In this document: piece by piece, positions 1-9,445 of the stretch
Layout of the letters: each line of letters opens with the position of its first letter
Position numbering within the stretch: position 1 is the first letter of the stretch
Assembly: GCA_025462735.1 (NCBI GenBank)
Contig: JAOAPC010000014.1
Span: 62,001-126,000, forward strand
Length of the DNA stretch: 64,000 bases
Direction: 5' to 3'
From: Acidobacteriaceae bacterium
GTDB taxonomy: Bacteria; Acidobacteriota; Terriglobia; Terriglobales; Acidobacteriaceae
Program-made: the position numbers and the translations under genes
The notes under the pieces: model-generated
What the model saw: the letters and a program-made list of their open reading frames with translations, nothing else
What the model was told of the DNA's origin: nothing
Databases searched by the model: none

Positions 1-1076
1 AATTCAGCTTCGTTCCCCGGAGCAACCAGAATGCCGGTCTTGCCATGTGCAATGATTTCCTCAATGCCTTGTCCCCAACAGCCAATCGCCGGCTTCGCGC
101 AAGCCATTGCTTCCAGATAAACGCACCCCAAGCCTTCAAATGTGCTTGGTAGCGCAAACACCGCGCATCGCCGCAGTGCTACTGCGACCTCATTCCTGCT
201 CTGTCGTCCGCGGAATTGAACTCTTGCCGCGATTCCAAGGTCGACCGCAAGCTGACTGAGTTTGCCGCGCTCGGGCCCGTCGCCGATGATCTCCAGAACG
301 CAGTTCGGAACATCAACTGAAACGCATGCGAAGGCCCGAAGCAACGACGCATGTCCTTTAATGGCGATTAGATTCCCAACGCTCAACACGACCTGCGGCG
401 ATTTGCATTCCATGCCTGGATAGAACATCCCTAGATCAACGCCGTTGTAAATCACCGCTGCTTTTGTCTTTGTACTTGCCGGTAAAGCACTCAGCACTTG
501 CTCCCGGACCTTCTCGCTAATGCAGATCACAGCTGCCGCGGAGCGATACACGTTTTCCGCCACTCGCTCGCACAAACTCCCAATGACTGCTCCGGTCTGA
601 CTGGTGAAGAAAGCATCCAGCCCGTGCACTGAGACCACGAACGGTATCGATAAACGGTCGGCAATTACGGCCGCCGCGTGTCCGCAGGGAAGGGCCGCAT
701 GTGCATGTATCAGATCGAATGGCGCTTTACGGTGCTGTCTGAGAATCGTCGGCATTAGGCTAGCGGCCAGAAACTTCCCCGCGACAGGAAGACCCAAGTT
801 GCCTGGAATGCACGCGTAATTCTTCCATGTTCCTGCTGCGTTTTCCGCGGGACGAGCAGACCCACGGTAAAAGGGCTGTACCGCAATGACCTCCTGGGAA
901 ACTCCGAGCCGCTGCATACAGGCAAGGGGTTCCGCGATGAATCCACCTTGCGTCGGATCTTCAGCAGAAGGGAAGAATGGAGTAAGAGTGAGCACGCGCA
1001 GCGCACGAGCGCGCCTCGGCAAATTCAGCTCGAGACTATGCCCAACTACGGGCGCGGTCACAACAGAGGTACTCAT
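1..1076 (-). CDS. GT4-family glycosyltransferase (partial, runs off left edge)
   Basis: Not in ORF track as one ORF because it is open at the edge. My reverse-strand translation from ATG at 1076 reads MSTSVVTAPVVGHSLELNLPRRARALRVLTLTPFFPS...FEGLGCVYLEAMACAKPAIGCWGQGIEEIIAHGKTGILVAPGNEAEL, with the GT4 E-x7-E type C-terminal motif. Confidence 0.85.
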   Translation of the reverse strand, partial: MSTSVVTAPVVGHSLELNLPRRARALRVLTLTPFFPSAEDPTQGGFIAEPLACMQRLGVSQEVIAVQPFYRGSARPAENAAGTWKNYACIPGNLGLPVAGKFLAASLMPTILRQHRKAPFDLIHAHAALPCGHAAAVIADRLSIPFVVSVHGLDAFFTSQTGAVIGSLCERVAENVYRSAAAVICISEKVREQVLSALPASTKTKAAVIYNGVDLGMFYPGMECKSPQVVLSVGNLIAIKGHASLLRAFACVSVDVPNCVLEIIGDGPERGKLSQLAVDLGIAARVQFRGRQSRNEVAVALRRCAVFALPSTFEGLGCVYLEAMACAKPAIGCWGQGIEEIIAHGKTGILVAPGNEAE

Positions 1077-2161
1077 TACGAAGCCTTTCTCAGCTCACCC
1101 TGCTCCGCTAACTCGAGGAACGTCTGCTCCCACTGGTCGGTGATAACATCCCAGTCATATTTTTCACTCAGGCGCCTGCCGTTTCTGCCAAAATCTTGCC
1201 GCAATCCCGGATTGTTAAGCAGTTCCTCCAAATGCGTGAAGATGCTTTCGTCGGATGCCGCCTGATAACCGGTCACTCCATGAACCACAGTTTCGGGTGA
1301 ATAGTTATTTCTTGCGATGACGGGTAGACCGCACGCAGCCGCTTCCAGTATCACTTTGGGCGAGCCCTCCCACTTGGATGGGAACAGAAAAACATCTGCT
1401 CGCTGATACTGCTTGCGCAGCTCCTCGGCAGAGAGTGGGCCCAGAAGCTTGACGTTGTTCAATTCCTGGTCCGCGCAGCGGCTCCGAAGTCCCGGAGCAA
1501 GCTGCCCGTCGCCGGCAATGCGAAAATCGGCTTGAGGGAAACGGGCGGCTGCATCCACAACGACTTGCGGCTGCTTGTAGCTTCGCAGCGATCCCACGAA
1601 CAGCACCGTGGTGCGCGAATTTGGTGGCCGGTCCCAGTCAGGAACGAAAAAACGTGTGTCGACACCTGTGGGAATAATTTCGCTGGCAAGGTTATATTCG
1701 CGTTCAAGACTCTTTTGTACTGACTTCGAGTTACTGTACAGGCGGTCGCAACGAAGTATTGTTTGCTCCCAAAGTCGGATCGCCTCAGGATCAATGAAAG
1801 CCTCATTCCTCAGGTCTGACTGTGACTCAATCGTTCCGATAGTTGTCCGGCAATCGTTCCACTTTCGTCGCAAGGTCAAATAACACCGGCTCGCGGGCGC
1901 GGACTTCATATAGAAAAGGAGTTGATGCGCCCCCCACAAAAACTCGCGAAGGATTCGGACAGTCTGCCGCCGCTGCGGCAACTGAATGAGATGGGTGTTC
2001 CCCCGCGCCACAATACGCGGATCGGGCTGGCCAAGCAGAAACATGCTCACATGAAAGCGCGCCGGATCGAGCCGGCTCACAATTTCCCGCGCGTTGCCCA
2101 TTTGAGCGTTGGTCAGGCTCGCATCGGCGAAACTGTCGACCAGAATGCGTATCGGTCTCAC
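1076..2161 (-). CDS. GT4-family glycosyltransferase
   Basis: 361 aa; SKWEGSPKVILEAAACGLPVIARNNYSPETVVHGVTGY GT4 motif; TAATG overlap with the next gene. Confidence 0.88.
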   Translation of the reverse strand: MRPIRILVDSFADASLTNAQMGNAREIVSRLDPARFHVSMFLLGQPDPRIVARGNTHLIQLPQRRQTVRILREFLWGAHQLLFYMKSAPASRCYLTLRRKWNDCRTTIGTIESQSDLRNEAFIDPEAIRLWEQTILRCDRLYSNSKSVQKSLEREYNLASEIIPTGVDTRFFVPDWDRPPNSRTTVLFVGSLRSYKQPQVVVDAAARFPQADFRIAGDGQLAPGLRSRCADQELNNVKLLGPLSAEELRKQYQRADVFLFPSKWEGSPKVILEAAACGLPVIARNNYSPETVVHGVTGYQAASDESIFTHLEELLNNPGLRQDFGRNGRRLSEKYDWDVITDQWEQTFLELAEQGELRKAS

Positions 2162-2194
2162 TTGACTCGAATCTCCCGAGAGCGTCGCCTCAAG

Positions 2195-3685
2195 TTAATT
2201 AGGCCTGCTTGGAATTGGTTGTGCCCATTCTTGACGAAGGTCCCTGGCCAAGGCGGCAAGCCGCAAATCCCAATCTCGCGTCTTATAAGAATCCGTCACG
2301 TGCTTCTTCGCGCACTCCAACAAATTTCGCCGGACGTCGCTTGCCGGTTTCAATGGCAGAGGACGCAGTTCTTTCGGATCTGAGTTCAGGTCAAATAAAT
2401 CCTCCGTCCCCGAGGCAAAGTTCACTACGAGCTTGTACTCACCTTTGCGTACCGCCAGAAGCCTGGGTGCAAGCCGCGTCTCTGCGTTGAGTGGATTGGT
2501 ACACTCGTAAGCACACTCGGAAAAAACAGGCTGGCTGCCTCCTTCATCGATCCCATACTCTTTCCAGCAACTACGTCCGCGAAAACTGGCGGGCGTCGGA
2601 ATGTCGAGCACATCCAACAGTGTCGGCGCTAGGTCGATCAGTCCGAACGGGCGATGCAACTCGCGACGTTCACAATAGCCTGGAACTCGCAGCAGCAGTG
2701 GCACGCGTACCAACTCCTCGTTTAGTTTGAGCGGTGAATGAAACCTCCCGCCATGATCGAGGAACTCCTCCCCGTGATCTGCTGTAACTGCGATTGCGCA
2801 TTGGTGCCACAGATTCAACTCGGCCAATTTCTTACTGAGTCGGCCGATCTCATGGTCCGCCCACCGGATCCCAGCGTTGTAAAGAGATTCGATCGACGAG
2901 CACTTTTTCTGCAGGCGCCCTACCCCAAGGTCGTTCCTCGTCCAAAAAGAATTTAAATCTCTAGAGTCAGCAGCACTGAGGCGGCTACGCATCTCTTGCA
3001 GCGCCTCGGCTTTCGGGTAATAGGGAGCGTGCGGATCCATTAAGTGAAGCCAAAGAAAAAATGGGCCTCCGGAATTCTCACCCAACCATGCCGTCGCACA
3101 ATCCACCAACACATCCGCGGTTGGAAATCTCCGCAGAGTTTCCAGGGACTCAACCCTGTTCTGGCTCAGCTTCTGACAATACTGGAAATAAAGTTCATCG
3201 TATGCAGCGCCGAGTCCCGGCACGCTGTGACAGGCCCGCGACAGTATCTGGTTTGTTCGCCCGCGTAACGAGGGCTTGGCTTCACCACCGGAATGAGCCC
3301 GGAATCCCATTTCTCCCAGGCTGGAGAAGTCTCGGAAAACATCGAAGCCATCGCCGTAGCCATCAGCCCGAGAAATATACGGATTGCCAGCAATAAACGC
3401 CGCCGTTTTGTATCCGCATTCTTTCAGTTCAGTCGCAATAGTGCTCTCGCCCGGCGCGATGCCAATTACATCGCGGCCTAGCGACAGCGGATATCGGGAA
3501 GCGAGTACTGCTGGCAACGAATAGTAAGTTGGAATACCCGAAGCCAAGGCATTTCTAAAAACAAAGCTCTCGGTAGCCAGAGAATCCAGAAAAGGGGTTG
3601 TCGCAACCGGATAGCCAAGAAATCCAACATGGTCGGCGCGCAAGCAATCGACCGTGATCAGTACCAGCGAACGCGGCACGGCCAT
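2195..3685 (-). CDS. Sulfatase / alkaline-phosphatase-superfamily protein
   Basis: LVLITVDCLRADHVGFLGY...TPFLDSLA N-terminal motif and TADHGEEFLDHGGRFH; start moved to internal MAVPRSLV (3685), which overlaps the upstream stop. Confidence 0.8.
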   Translation of the reverse strand: MAVPRSLVLITVDCLRADHVGFLGYPVATTPFLDSLATESFVFRNALASGIPTYYSLPAVLASRYPLSLGRDVIGIAPGESTIATELKECGYKTAAFIAGNPYISRADGYGDGFDVFRDFSSLGEMGFRAHSGGEAKPSLRGRTNQILSRACHSVPGLGAAYDELYFQYCQKLSQNRVESLETLRRFPTADVLVDCATAWLGENSGGPFFLWLHLMDPHAPYYPKAEALQEMRSRLSAADSRDLNSFWTRNDLGVGRLQKKCSSIESLYNAGIRWADHEIGRLSKKLAELNLWHQCAIAVTADHGEEFLDHGGRFHSPLKLNEELVRVPLLLRVPGYCERRELHRPFGLIDLAPTLLDVLDIPTPASFRGRSCWKEYGIDEGGSQPVFSECAYECTNPLNAETRLAPRLLAVRKGEYKLVVNFASGTEDLFDLNSDPKELRPLPLKPASDVRRNLLECAKKHVTDSYKTRDWDLRLAALARDLRQEWAQPIPSRPN

Positions 3686-4851
3686 TACAGCGCTCCTTGA
3701 TGCGCAACTCGCGCTTTCCATTCCTGGCGCTTAGCTGACACCGTAACCCGCTCATCTCGGCTGCGGAACGCGCCTTCAGTCACGATCGCGTACAAGTCCT
3801 GATCATGCACATACAGCAGCTCCGGATACTTCGCCTCCAGTGCAGTTAGCAATGAATCCAGCGCCGCCAGCGTCGTAGTGCGGAAATCTTTCAGCGTGGA
3901 ATGAAAGTTGATGGCGTGAGTAGAGATGATCACAGGAAGGCCGCGAGCGAAACAATTGCCGGCGATCTGCAGGTATTTATCGACCTCTAGTTCGCGGTGG
4001 CTCGGCTCAAGGTCGATTGTCCGGTGAAGGTGCAGTATGCCCATGGCGTCTATATACGGCGCATTCAGGCCGCTACCCGTACCGCTTTGGGCTACGCGAA
4101 TCCCCACCTGCGACCATCCACGGTGCGTGTCACGATTCGCGAAATATCCAGGCGCGCACGCCGAAACCGGCGAGATTCCAAACAAAGCCGAGAAACATTC
4201 GCTCGCCTTGCGGATCTGCAACTGTTGAACTTCCGCAGGCAGAAAACCGGCACGTGGTTTTTCGGGGTTCCAGTATTCGTAGCCAACCCACGGCATACGC
4301 CAGTAAATGTACGGCGTCTCCGCCTCCCAGAACAGGCGCAGCAGTTCCGCGCGTTCTCCACCTTTTGCGAGAATATTCTCGATCGCGACTGGGCAGAAGT
4401 GGGTCAGGCCATGCATGGCAGGATAGAAAAGACCGTCTCCAATACCAGCTCGATAGGCCTCCAGCAATCCAGGACGAGACCACGCCCCCGGCAATCCCTC
4501 TGCGAGCGGAAGCAGTTCAATGCGCTTGTATCCGTGGGCCTTCATCTTCTTGAAGTCCAGATTCGCCGTGCAAAAACTCATCACCATGCAGGGAGGCCTT
4601 CCAGCCGAGTCATGGTGCCGCGAAAGAACTGATCCAACCGCCGCCACGTCCTCGCCAGTTTCAAAGGAGTAGAGATCGTAGGGATGCTCCCCAAGTTTTA
4701 TGCCCCGGGAACGGAGCCATTCGTAGCCTTCCCGGTCCCGCATGCCCAATCGTCCCCAGTCGTCGCTTTGGATTGCGACCAACGGCCGGGAGAATACGAA
4801 CCCGGCAGGTTCCGACTTTTGTCCAAATAATTTCCGGGCAAAATCCAGCAA
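3685..4851 (-). CDS. Polysaccharide-deacetylase-like protein
   Basis: 388 aa; VAIQSDDWGRLGMRD, FYPAMHGLTHFCP and VIISTHAINFHSTLKDF resemble NodB/deacetylase-like metal-site patterns; cluster context. Confidence 0.5.
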   Translation of the reverse strand: MLDFARKLFGQKSEPAGFVFSRPLVAIQSDDWGRLGMRDREGYEWLRSRGIKLGEHPYDLYSFETGEDVAAVGSVLSRHHDSAGRPPCMVMSFCTANLDFKKMKAHGYKRIELLPLAEGLPGAWSRPGLLEAYRAGIGDGLFYPAMHGLTHFCPVAIENILAKGGERAELLRLFWEAETPYIYWRMPWVGYEYWNPEKPRAGFLPAEVQQLQIRKASECFSALFGISPVSACAPGYFANRDTHRGWSQVGIRVAQSGTGSGLNAPYIDAMGILHLHRTIDLEPSHRELEVDKYLQIAGNCFARGLPVIISTHAINFHSTLKDFRTTTLAALDSLLTALEAKYPELLYVHDQDLYAIVTEGAFRSRDERVTVSAKRQEWKARVAHQGAL

Positions 4852-4939
4852 TTCATTACCTCTCTTTAAGTTTCGGGCGTCGCACCGGGTTGAAACTCTT
4901 TTCCGTCACACCGAAGCCGGTGCTTCCATCGACTCACAC

Positions 4940-5146
4940 CTAAACGTACCCTAGCGCCTTCAAACGCTCCTCAATGATCTGTTTTTCCTGCTCGTCCATT
5001 CTCTGCGCATCATCGCGAAGCAATTCGTTCAGCGCAGCCTCCATAAATTCTTCCAGTGACCCGAACCGGTGCGAAAATTTCTCTTCCGCGGCGCGGCACA
5101 ACTGCTCAGGCAAAGCAATCTTTCGCATGTCATTCATAGCTAGCAA
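4940..5146 (-). CDS. Small conserved-looking protein (possible ribbon-helix-helix-like)
   Basis: 68 aa, collinear in the operon between flippase and deacetylase-like genes. Confidence 0.55.
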   Translation of the reverse strand: MLAMNDMRKIALPEQLCRAAEEKFSHRFGSLEEFMEAALNELLRDDAQRMDEQEKQIIEERLKALGYV

Positions 5147-6734
5147 AGACCGTCTTGCGAAAACTCTGTCCTACTCTCGCCAAGGCGATTTTCGCGAGCT
5201 TACGATCGTCTTGATCCAGTCCAAACAGGAAAATCATTCCCATAAACGTTCCGTATGCCAAAACCAGGCCCGCTCCAGCGACCTTCCATTGCGCGTGAAC
5301 TCCAGCAAGAGTTCTAGCCAATATCAGGGTACTCGCAATCGCGCACACGCTGGGAAGCGCCAACTTTAAATAGCCAGCGTTGTACGGGTATATCCTCAAA
5401 ATCCGACTGACTGAAGTGAGCGCCCATACATTGCTGGCAATGGTCGTTATGGTTGTCGCGATCGCCGCCCCCGCAATTCCGAAACGTGGAACAAGAACAA
5501 CGTTGAGGCCAACCATCAGGACCGCGTTCACCGCCTGAATCTTCATAAACTCCGTCTGATTTCCCGACATTAGTAGAAGAAACCCAACCGAACCGACGGC
5601 GCAATTGAAAACCTGACCGACTGCTCCGACCATCACGACCGCGGCCCCGGCGTGAAAACCAGGACCGAAAATTGACATCAGCCCCTGCGCGAAGACGATC
5701 ATCGCTACCGCCAGCGGGATCGTAAGGATCATGACCCACTTTGTAAGCGTGGAATAGAGCTGCTGCAGCACCGCATGGTTCTCGGCTGCGTGCAGTTCAG
5801 AAATGATGGGAGAAAAAATTTGGTTTACGGAATCCAGCGCGATTGGTACAAAGCCGACCAGTGCCATTGCAACCGCGTATATTCCTACCTGCCTGGCGTC
5901 GAGGTAGTATCCCAACACAACCTTGTCGGCTTGGGCGAGCACGAATTGAAGCGCGGCAATTCCGTACGCCACCGTCGAAAACGCAACCACTTCACGCCTG
6001 ATATATAGACCCGATCGCGCACTCCTCGCCTCCGCCGGACTCATTTTCCAAACCGAAGCGCTCAATAACCACAGGACTAGCAGCCCACTCGCAACCTGTG
6101 CTGCCATATAGCCGGTCAACCCAAAGCCCAGGCTGATCAGCACTGCTGCAATGGCAATATTCGCGGGAGTACCTGTGAAGTGAGTAATCAAAGTGCGACG
6201 GCCAACGTCCCGGTAGCCGGCCATCACCTGACCCAGGAACATATTCAACACACCCAGCAGCATGATTGCAGCAAAGGCCCAGAGATACGGGCTCAGTTTG
6301 GGCGCATGATAAAAGTGCACCGCCAACCACGGACCGGCCAGCAATACGACGGCAACTAATAAGATGTTTACCGTCGCGAGCAATGCCAGGCTTCCTCGCA
6401 AGAAACTACTCAGTTGCGAGTATTCGCCCTTAGCGCAATATGCGGCCACAAATCGCGCCGCCGCGGTCGGAAGACCGAGAGAATTAAATATCCCAATAAA
6501 TCCAATGATCGTCATTCCCAGCGCATACAAGCCGAGTGCTTCGGCGCCAAGAGTGCGGGCGAGATAGATTTTGAAAAAGTATCCCGCAGCAGCCGTAAAA
6601 ATTGTTCCGGCGAAGTAAGCGAACGACTGCCTGGAAATGCTGCCCATGCGGCTGCGGAACTCAGCATTATCCGGCGCCAAAACCGGCGCAAGGACTACGG
6701 CTTCCGGCGCAGGAATGTTTGTGGCAGCGCTCAT
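5130..6734 (-). CDS. Polysaccharide flippase, Wzx/MATE-MVF type
   Basis: 534 aa with many TM segments; SISRQSFAYFAGTIFTAAAGYFFKIYLARTLGAEALGLYALGMTIIGFIGIF N-terminus. Confidence 0.88.
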   Translation of the reverse strand: MSAATNIPAPEAVVLAPVLAPDNAEFRSRMGSISRQSFAYFAGTIFTAAAGYFFKIYLARTLGAEALGLYALGMTIIGFIGIFNSLGLPTAAARFVAAYCAKGEYSQLSSFLRGSLALLATVNILLVAVVLLAGPWLAVHFYHAPKLSPYLWAFAAIMLLGVLNMFLGQVMAGYRDVGRRTLITHFTGTPANIAIAAVLISLGFGLTGYMAAQVASGLLVLWLLSASVWKMSPAEARSARSGLYIRREVVAFSTVAYGIAALQFVLAQADKVVLGYYLDARQVGIYAVAMALVGFVPIALDSVNQIFSPIISELHAAENHAVLQQLYSTLTKWVMILTIPLAVAMIVFAQGLMSIFGPGFHAGAAVVMVGAVGQVFNCAVGSVGFLLLMSGNQTEFMKIQAVNAVLMVGLNVVLVPRFGIAGAAIATTITTIASNVWALTSVSRILRIYPYNAGYLKLALPSVCAIASTLILARTLAGVHAQWKVAGAGLVLAYGTFMGMIFLFGLDQDDRKLAKIALARVGQSFRKTVFASYE

Positions 6735-6849
6735 GAATCCTTTATGGACAGAGAATCAGCTTTCGTTGTCGAGGATAGTTCAGTGCACATCCTGGCGATA
6801 TGCCAAGGTGGGTTCGTTTGAATTTTGAACGGTGTGAAAAACAAGCAGA

Positions 6850-7893
6850 TTAGGCGCCCACCAAGTCCCAATTGAGCGGCGTCCCAGGTTCAATGTCGCG
6901 GGCGGCGTGGCGCCGCAGGATCTCTGGCAAATGGCGTGTATGCAAGCCATGCGCCGGGCGAATTGAACGCACGTTCTTGTCGGTGAATGTTTCGCCGCGT
7001 TTTATTTCTTTTACTACAAACAGCGATCGCCGGAACGACAGGCTGGCCTGCTCCCGTGCGCTGGGCCCGAACTGCACCCCGCCCATGGCCTTCTCAGCAA
7101 AACGTACCGCATCCACCATGCTCTTGAATTCATGCGGCTCCAAGGAGAATGCGCTATCGGGCCCCTTCTCTGATCTAGACAAAGTCAAATGTTTCTCGAT
7201 GATGCAAGCCCCCAGCGCCACCGCTGCGATCGGCACCGCGATGCCCATGGTGTGGTCTGACAATCCCGCCGGGACATCGAACTTCTGCGCAAGCTCGGGA
7301 ATCGTCCGCAAATTCATTTCATCCGGAGCTGAAGGATACGCGCTGGTGCATTTGAGCAGCGCTATTTCATTCGCTCCTTCTTGGCGCGCTGCCGCAAGCG
7401 CCTCTTCGATCTCTTCCGTGGTCGCCATTCCGGTGGACATTATCAACGGCTTCCCGGTTCGCGCCATTTTTTGAATCAGAGGAATATCCACCAGCTCGAA
7501 CGAAGCCACCTTGTATGCCGGAACATCCATGCCCTCGAGAAAATCAACAGCCGTTCCATCAAAGGGTGAAGAAAACAGCGCAAGACCCAATGCATTCGCC
7601 ATGGCTTTCAATTTTGGCTGCCACTCCCAGGGGGTAAACGCCTCACCGTAGAGTTCGTAAAGCGAACGCCCGTCCCAGATCGTTCCTCCGGCTATCCGGA
7701 ATTCAGGGCGATCACTTCGAATCGTAATTGTGTCGGGAGTATAGGTTTGCAGCTTGACCGCATCCGCCCCAGCTTCTTTGGCCGCATCGATGAGCCGCGC
7801 CGCCCGTTCGAAATCCTGATGATGATTGGCCGAAAGCTCGGCAATCACGTACACCGGCTGCCCCAGACCGATCATCCGATCGTCAATTCGCAT
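6850..7893 (-). CDS. pseI: Pseudaminic acid synthase (NeuB family)
   Basis: IGLGQPVYVIAELSANHHQDFERAARLIDAAKEAGADAVKLQTYTPDTITI, SDHTMGIAVPIAAVALGACIIEKHLTL, C-terminal SAF-like domain; start placed at internal MRIDDRMIG overlapping the upstream gene. Confidence 0.93.
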   Translation of the reverse strand: MRIDDRMIGLGQPVYVIAELSANHHQDFERAARLIDAAKEAGADAVKLQTYTPDTITIRSDRPEFRIAGGTIWDGRSLYELYGEAFTPWEWQPKLKAMANALGLALFSSPFDGTAVDFLEGMDVPAYKVASFELVDIPLIQKMARTGKPLIMSTGMATTEEIEEALAAARQEGANEIALLKCTSAYPSAPDEMNLRTIPELAQKFDVPAGLSDHTMGIAVPIAAVALGACIIEKHLTLSRSEKGPDSAFSLEPHEFKSMVDAVRFAEKAMGGVQFGPSAREQASLSFRRSLFVVKEIKRGETFTDKNVRSIRPAHGLHTRHLPEILRRHAARDIEPGTPLNWDLVGA

Positions 7894-7894
7894 G

Positions 7895-9433
7895 CTAACG
7901 CTCGCTTGCCAGGACGGGAGATTTCTCCATAGTAAATTCGGGCGGAGCAACCGATCGGAAGTATCGGACCGCATCGACCCCTCCAATTTGCATTCTCTCA
8001 ATAACTGCATATCCAGCATTTTCAAAAGCTCGCCGTGACACGACATTTTCTTCTTTAATCAACGCGTATAACTCAATCAGACTCAACTCTTCCGCGGCTT
8101 CGCCGCCACATCGCTGAATAAGGTGTGTCGCCAGCCCAGAGCCTCGTACCTCCGGCGCAAGATTAATGCTCAGTTCCCCAATCGCCGGCTTCTTTTCCTG
8201 TACTCTGATTACAGCAATGGGAGTTCGCGATTCCTCGGCGATCAGCAAAAGAGAGCGCTTGTCAGCGAGGGTTTTCCTGAACCATTCACTATGCTCCTCC
8301 CATGAGATTTGTGCCGACTTGAACGATGCCGCCCTGGCGACCGGGTCATTGGCCCAGTTCCAAAGGAGTCCGCAATCGTCCTGAGTTGCGCGTCGGAACC
8401 GTATTCCAAATGCGCGCAGTGCACTGGTGACGCGATGTGCGCCCCGTCCATCTACAAGATCTCTGCCTCGGCGAGCCATTACTTCGCGCCTTGACTGCGA
8501 GTGAATCAGGGACTCTATTTCCTGTGCAATTCGCCTGGAACTCGCTTCTTCCAGTGGAACGTGCACGGCAATTTCTCTTTCACTTAGGCTTTTCGCCACA
8601 TCGCGCTGGTTCTCAGCAACGTCAATCAGAATGGAAGGTAGCCCGAGGCTGCAGAATTCCCAGCATGTGGAACCTGCTGCTGAAACCGCGATATCCGCCC
8701 ACGCGGCCAAACGAGACATGTCCTGGCTGCCGACTATTAACTCAATCGAACTTCGAGATCGAGCAATCCAGCCTAGAACATTCCCTTCAGGCGCGGCACC
8801 CACAACGATCTTCGCCTCCAGTTTCGATGAGCAGCACTCAATGCCTTCCACGAGGCGTGGCAGCAGAATTTGCGGATCGCCCCCTCCTGTCGTTATCAGC
8901 ACTTTCGTCGCAATGACAGGAATTTCGCGTCTGAGTTGGCAGGCATCTACAAACTCATTCCGCAGAAGAGCGAAGCGCGGACCCAGCAATAATTGGGCGA
9001 CGCCTGCGTGTTCCGAATACGTGGAGCTTTGAGCATGGGCATTTTGGTTCAGTATTACGTCAGCACAAGGGCATTCAGATCCTGGCGCGTCCTCCACCCG
9101 CAAGATCCGCCATTGATCAGATGTAACCGCAGCACAATAATCCAGGTTGAAATGATAGCCGTCCAATACTAACCATCGCGCCTGACGCTGCGATGCGCTG
9201 TTCCGTGTTTTGGCCGCGTCCTCAGGGCCGCCGGGCGGGACATTGATGGTTAAGGCTTCGAAGCCTTCGGTCTGTACTCTATGGCTTACGAAAGGCGTCG
9301 ACGACGCCATGAGGAACGTTACTTCGCCACCAGCTTTTCTCCACGCCTGCGCCAAAGCTAAACAACGCATTACGTGGCCCGCACCCATTGAAGAGCTGGC
9401 ATCAGCGCGAATTAGAATAGCACCTATAGACAT
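7895..9433 (-). CDS. Fused UDP-sugar hydrolase (PseG) and GNAT N-acetyltransferase (PseH)
   Basis: N-terminus ILIRADASSSMGAGHVMRCLALAQAWRKAGGEVTF (PseG type); C-terminus FRRATQDDCGLLWNWANDPVARAASF...SINLAPEVRGSGLATHLIQRC (GNAT). Confidence 0.9.
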   Translation of the reverse strand: MSIGAILIRADASSSMGAGHVMRCLALAQAWRKAGGEVTFLMASSTPFVSHRVQTEGFEALTINVPPGGPEDAAKTRNSASQRQARWLVLDGYHFNLDYCAAVTSDQWRILRVEDAPGSECPCADVILNQNAHAQSSTYSEHAGVAQLLLGPRFALLRNEFVDACQLRREIPVIATKVLITTGGGDPQILLPRLVEGIECCSSKLEAKIVVGAAPEGNVLGWIARSRSSIELIVGSQDMSRLAAWADIAVSAAGSTCWEFCSLGLPSILIDVAENQRDVAKSLSEREIAVHVPLEEASSRRIAQEIESLIHSQSRREVMARRGRDLVDGRGAHRVTSALRAFGIRFRRATQDDCGLLWNWANDPVARAASFKSAQISWEEHSEWFRKTLADKRSLLLIAEESRTPIAVIRVQEKKPAIGELSINLAPEVRGSGLATHLIQRCGGEAAEELSLIELYALIKEENVVSRRAFENAGYAVIERMQIGGVDAVRYFRSVAPPEFTMEKSPVLASER

Positions 9434-9445
9434 CGGTACTGCTCT

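Noticed and set aside
604-1265. Several 71-105 aa plus-strand ORFs at the left end
   Set aside because: Antisense to well-supported glycosyltransferase genes; no family features.
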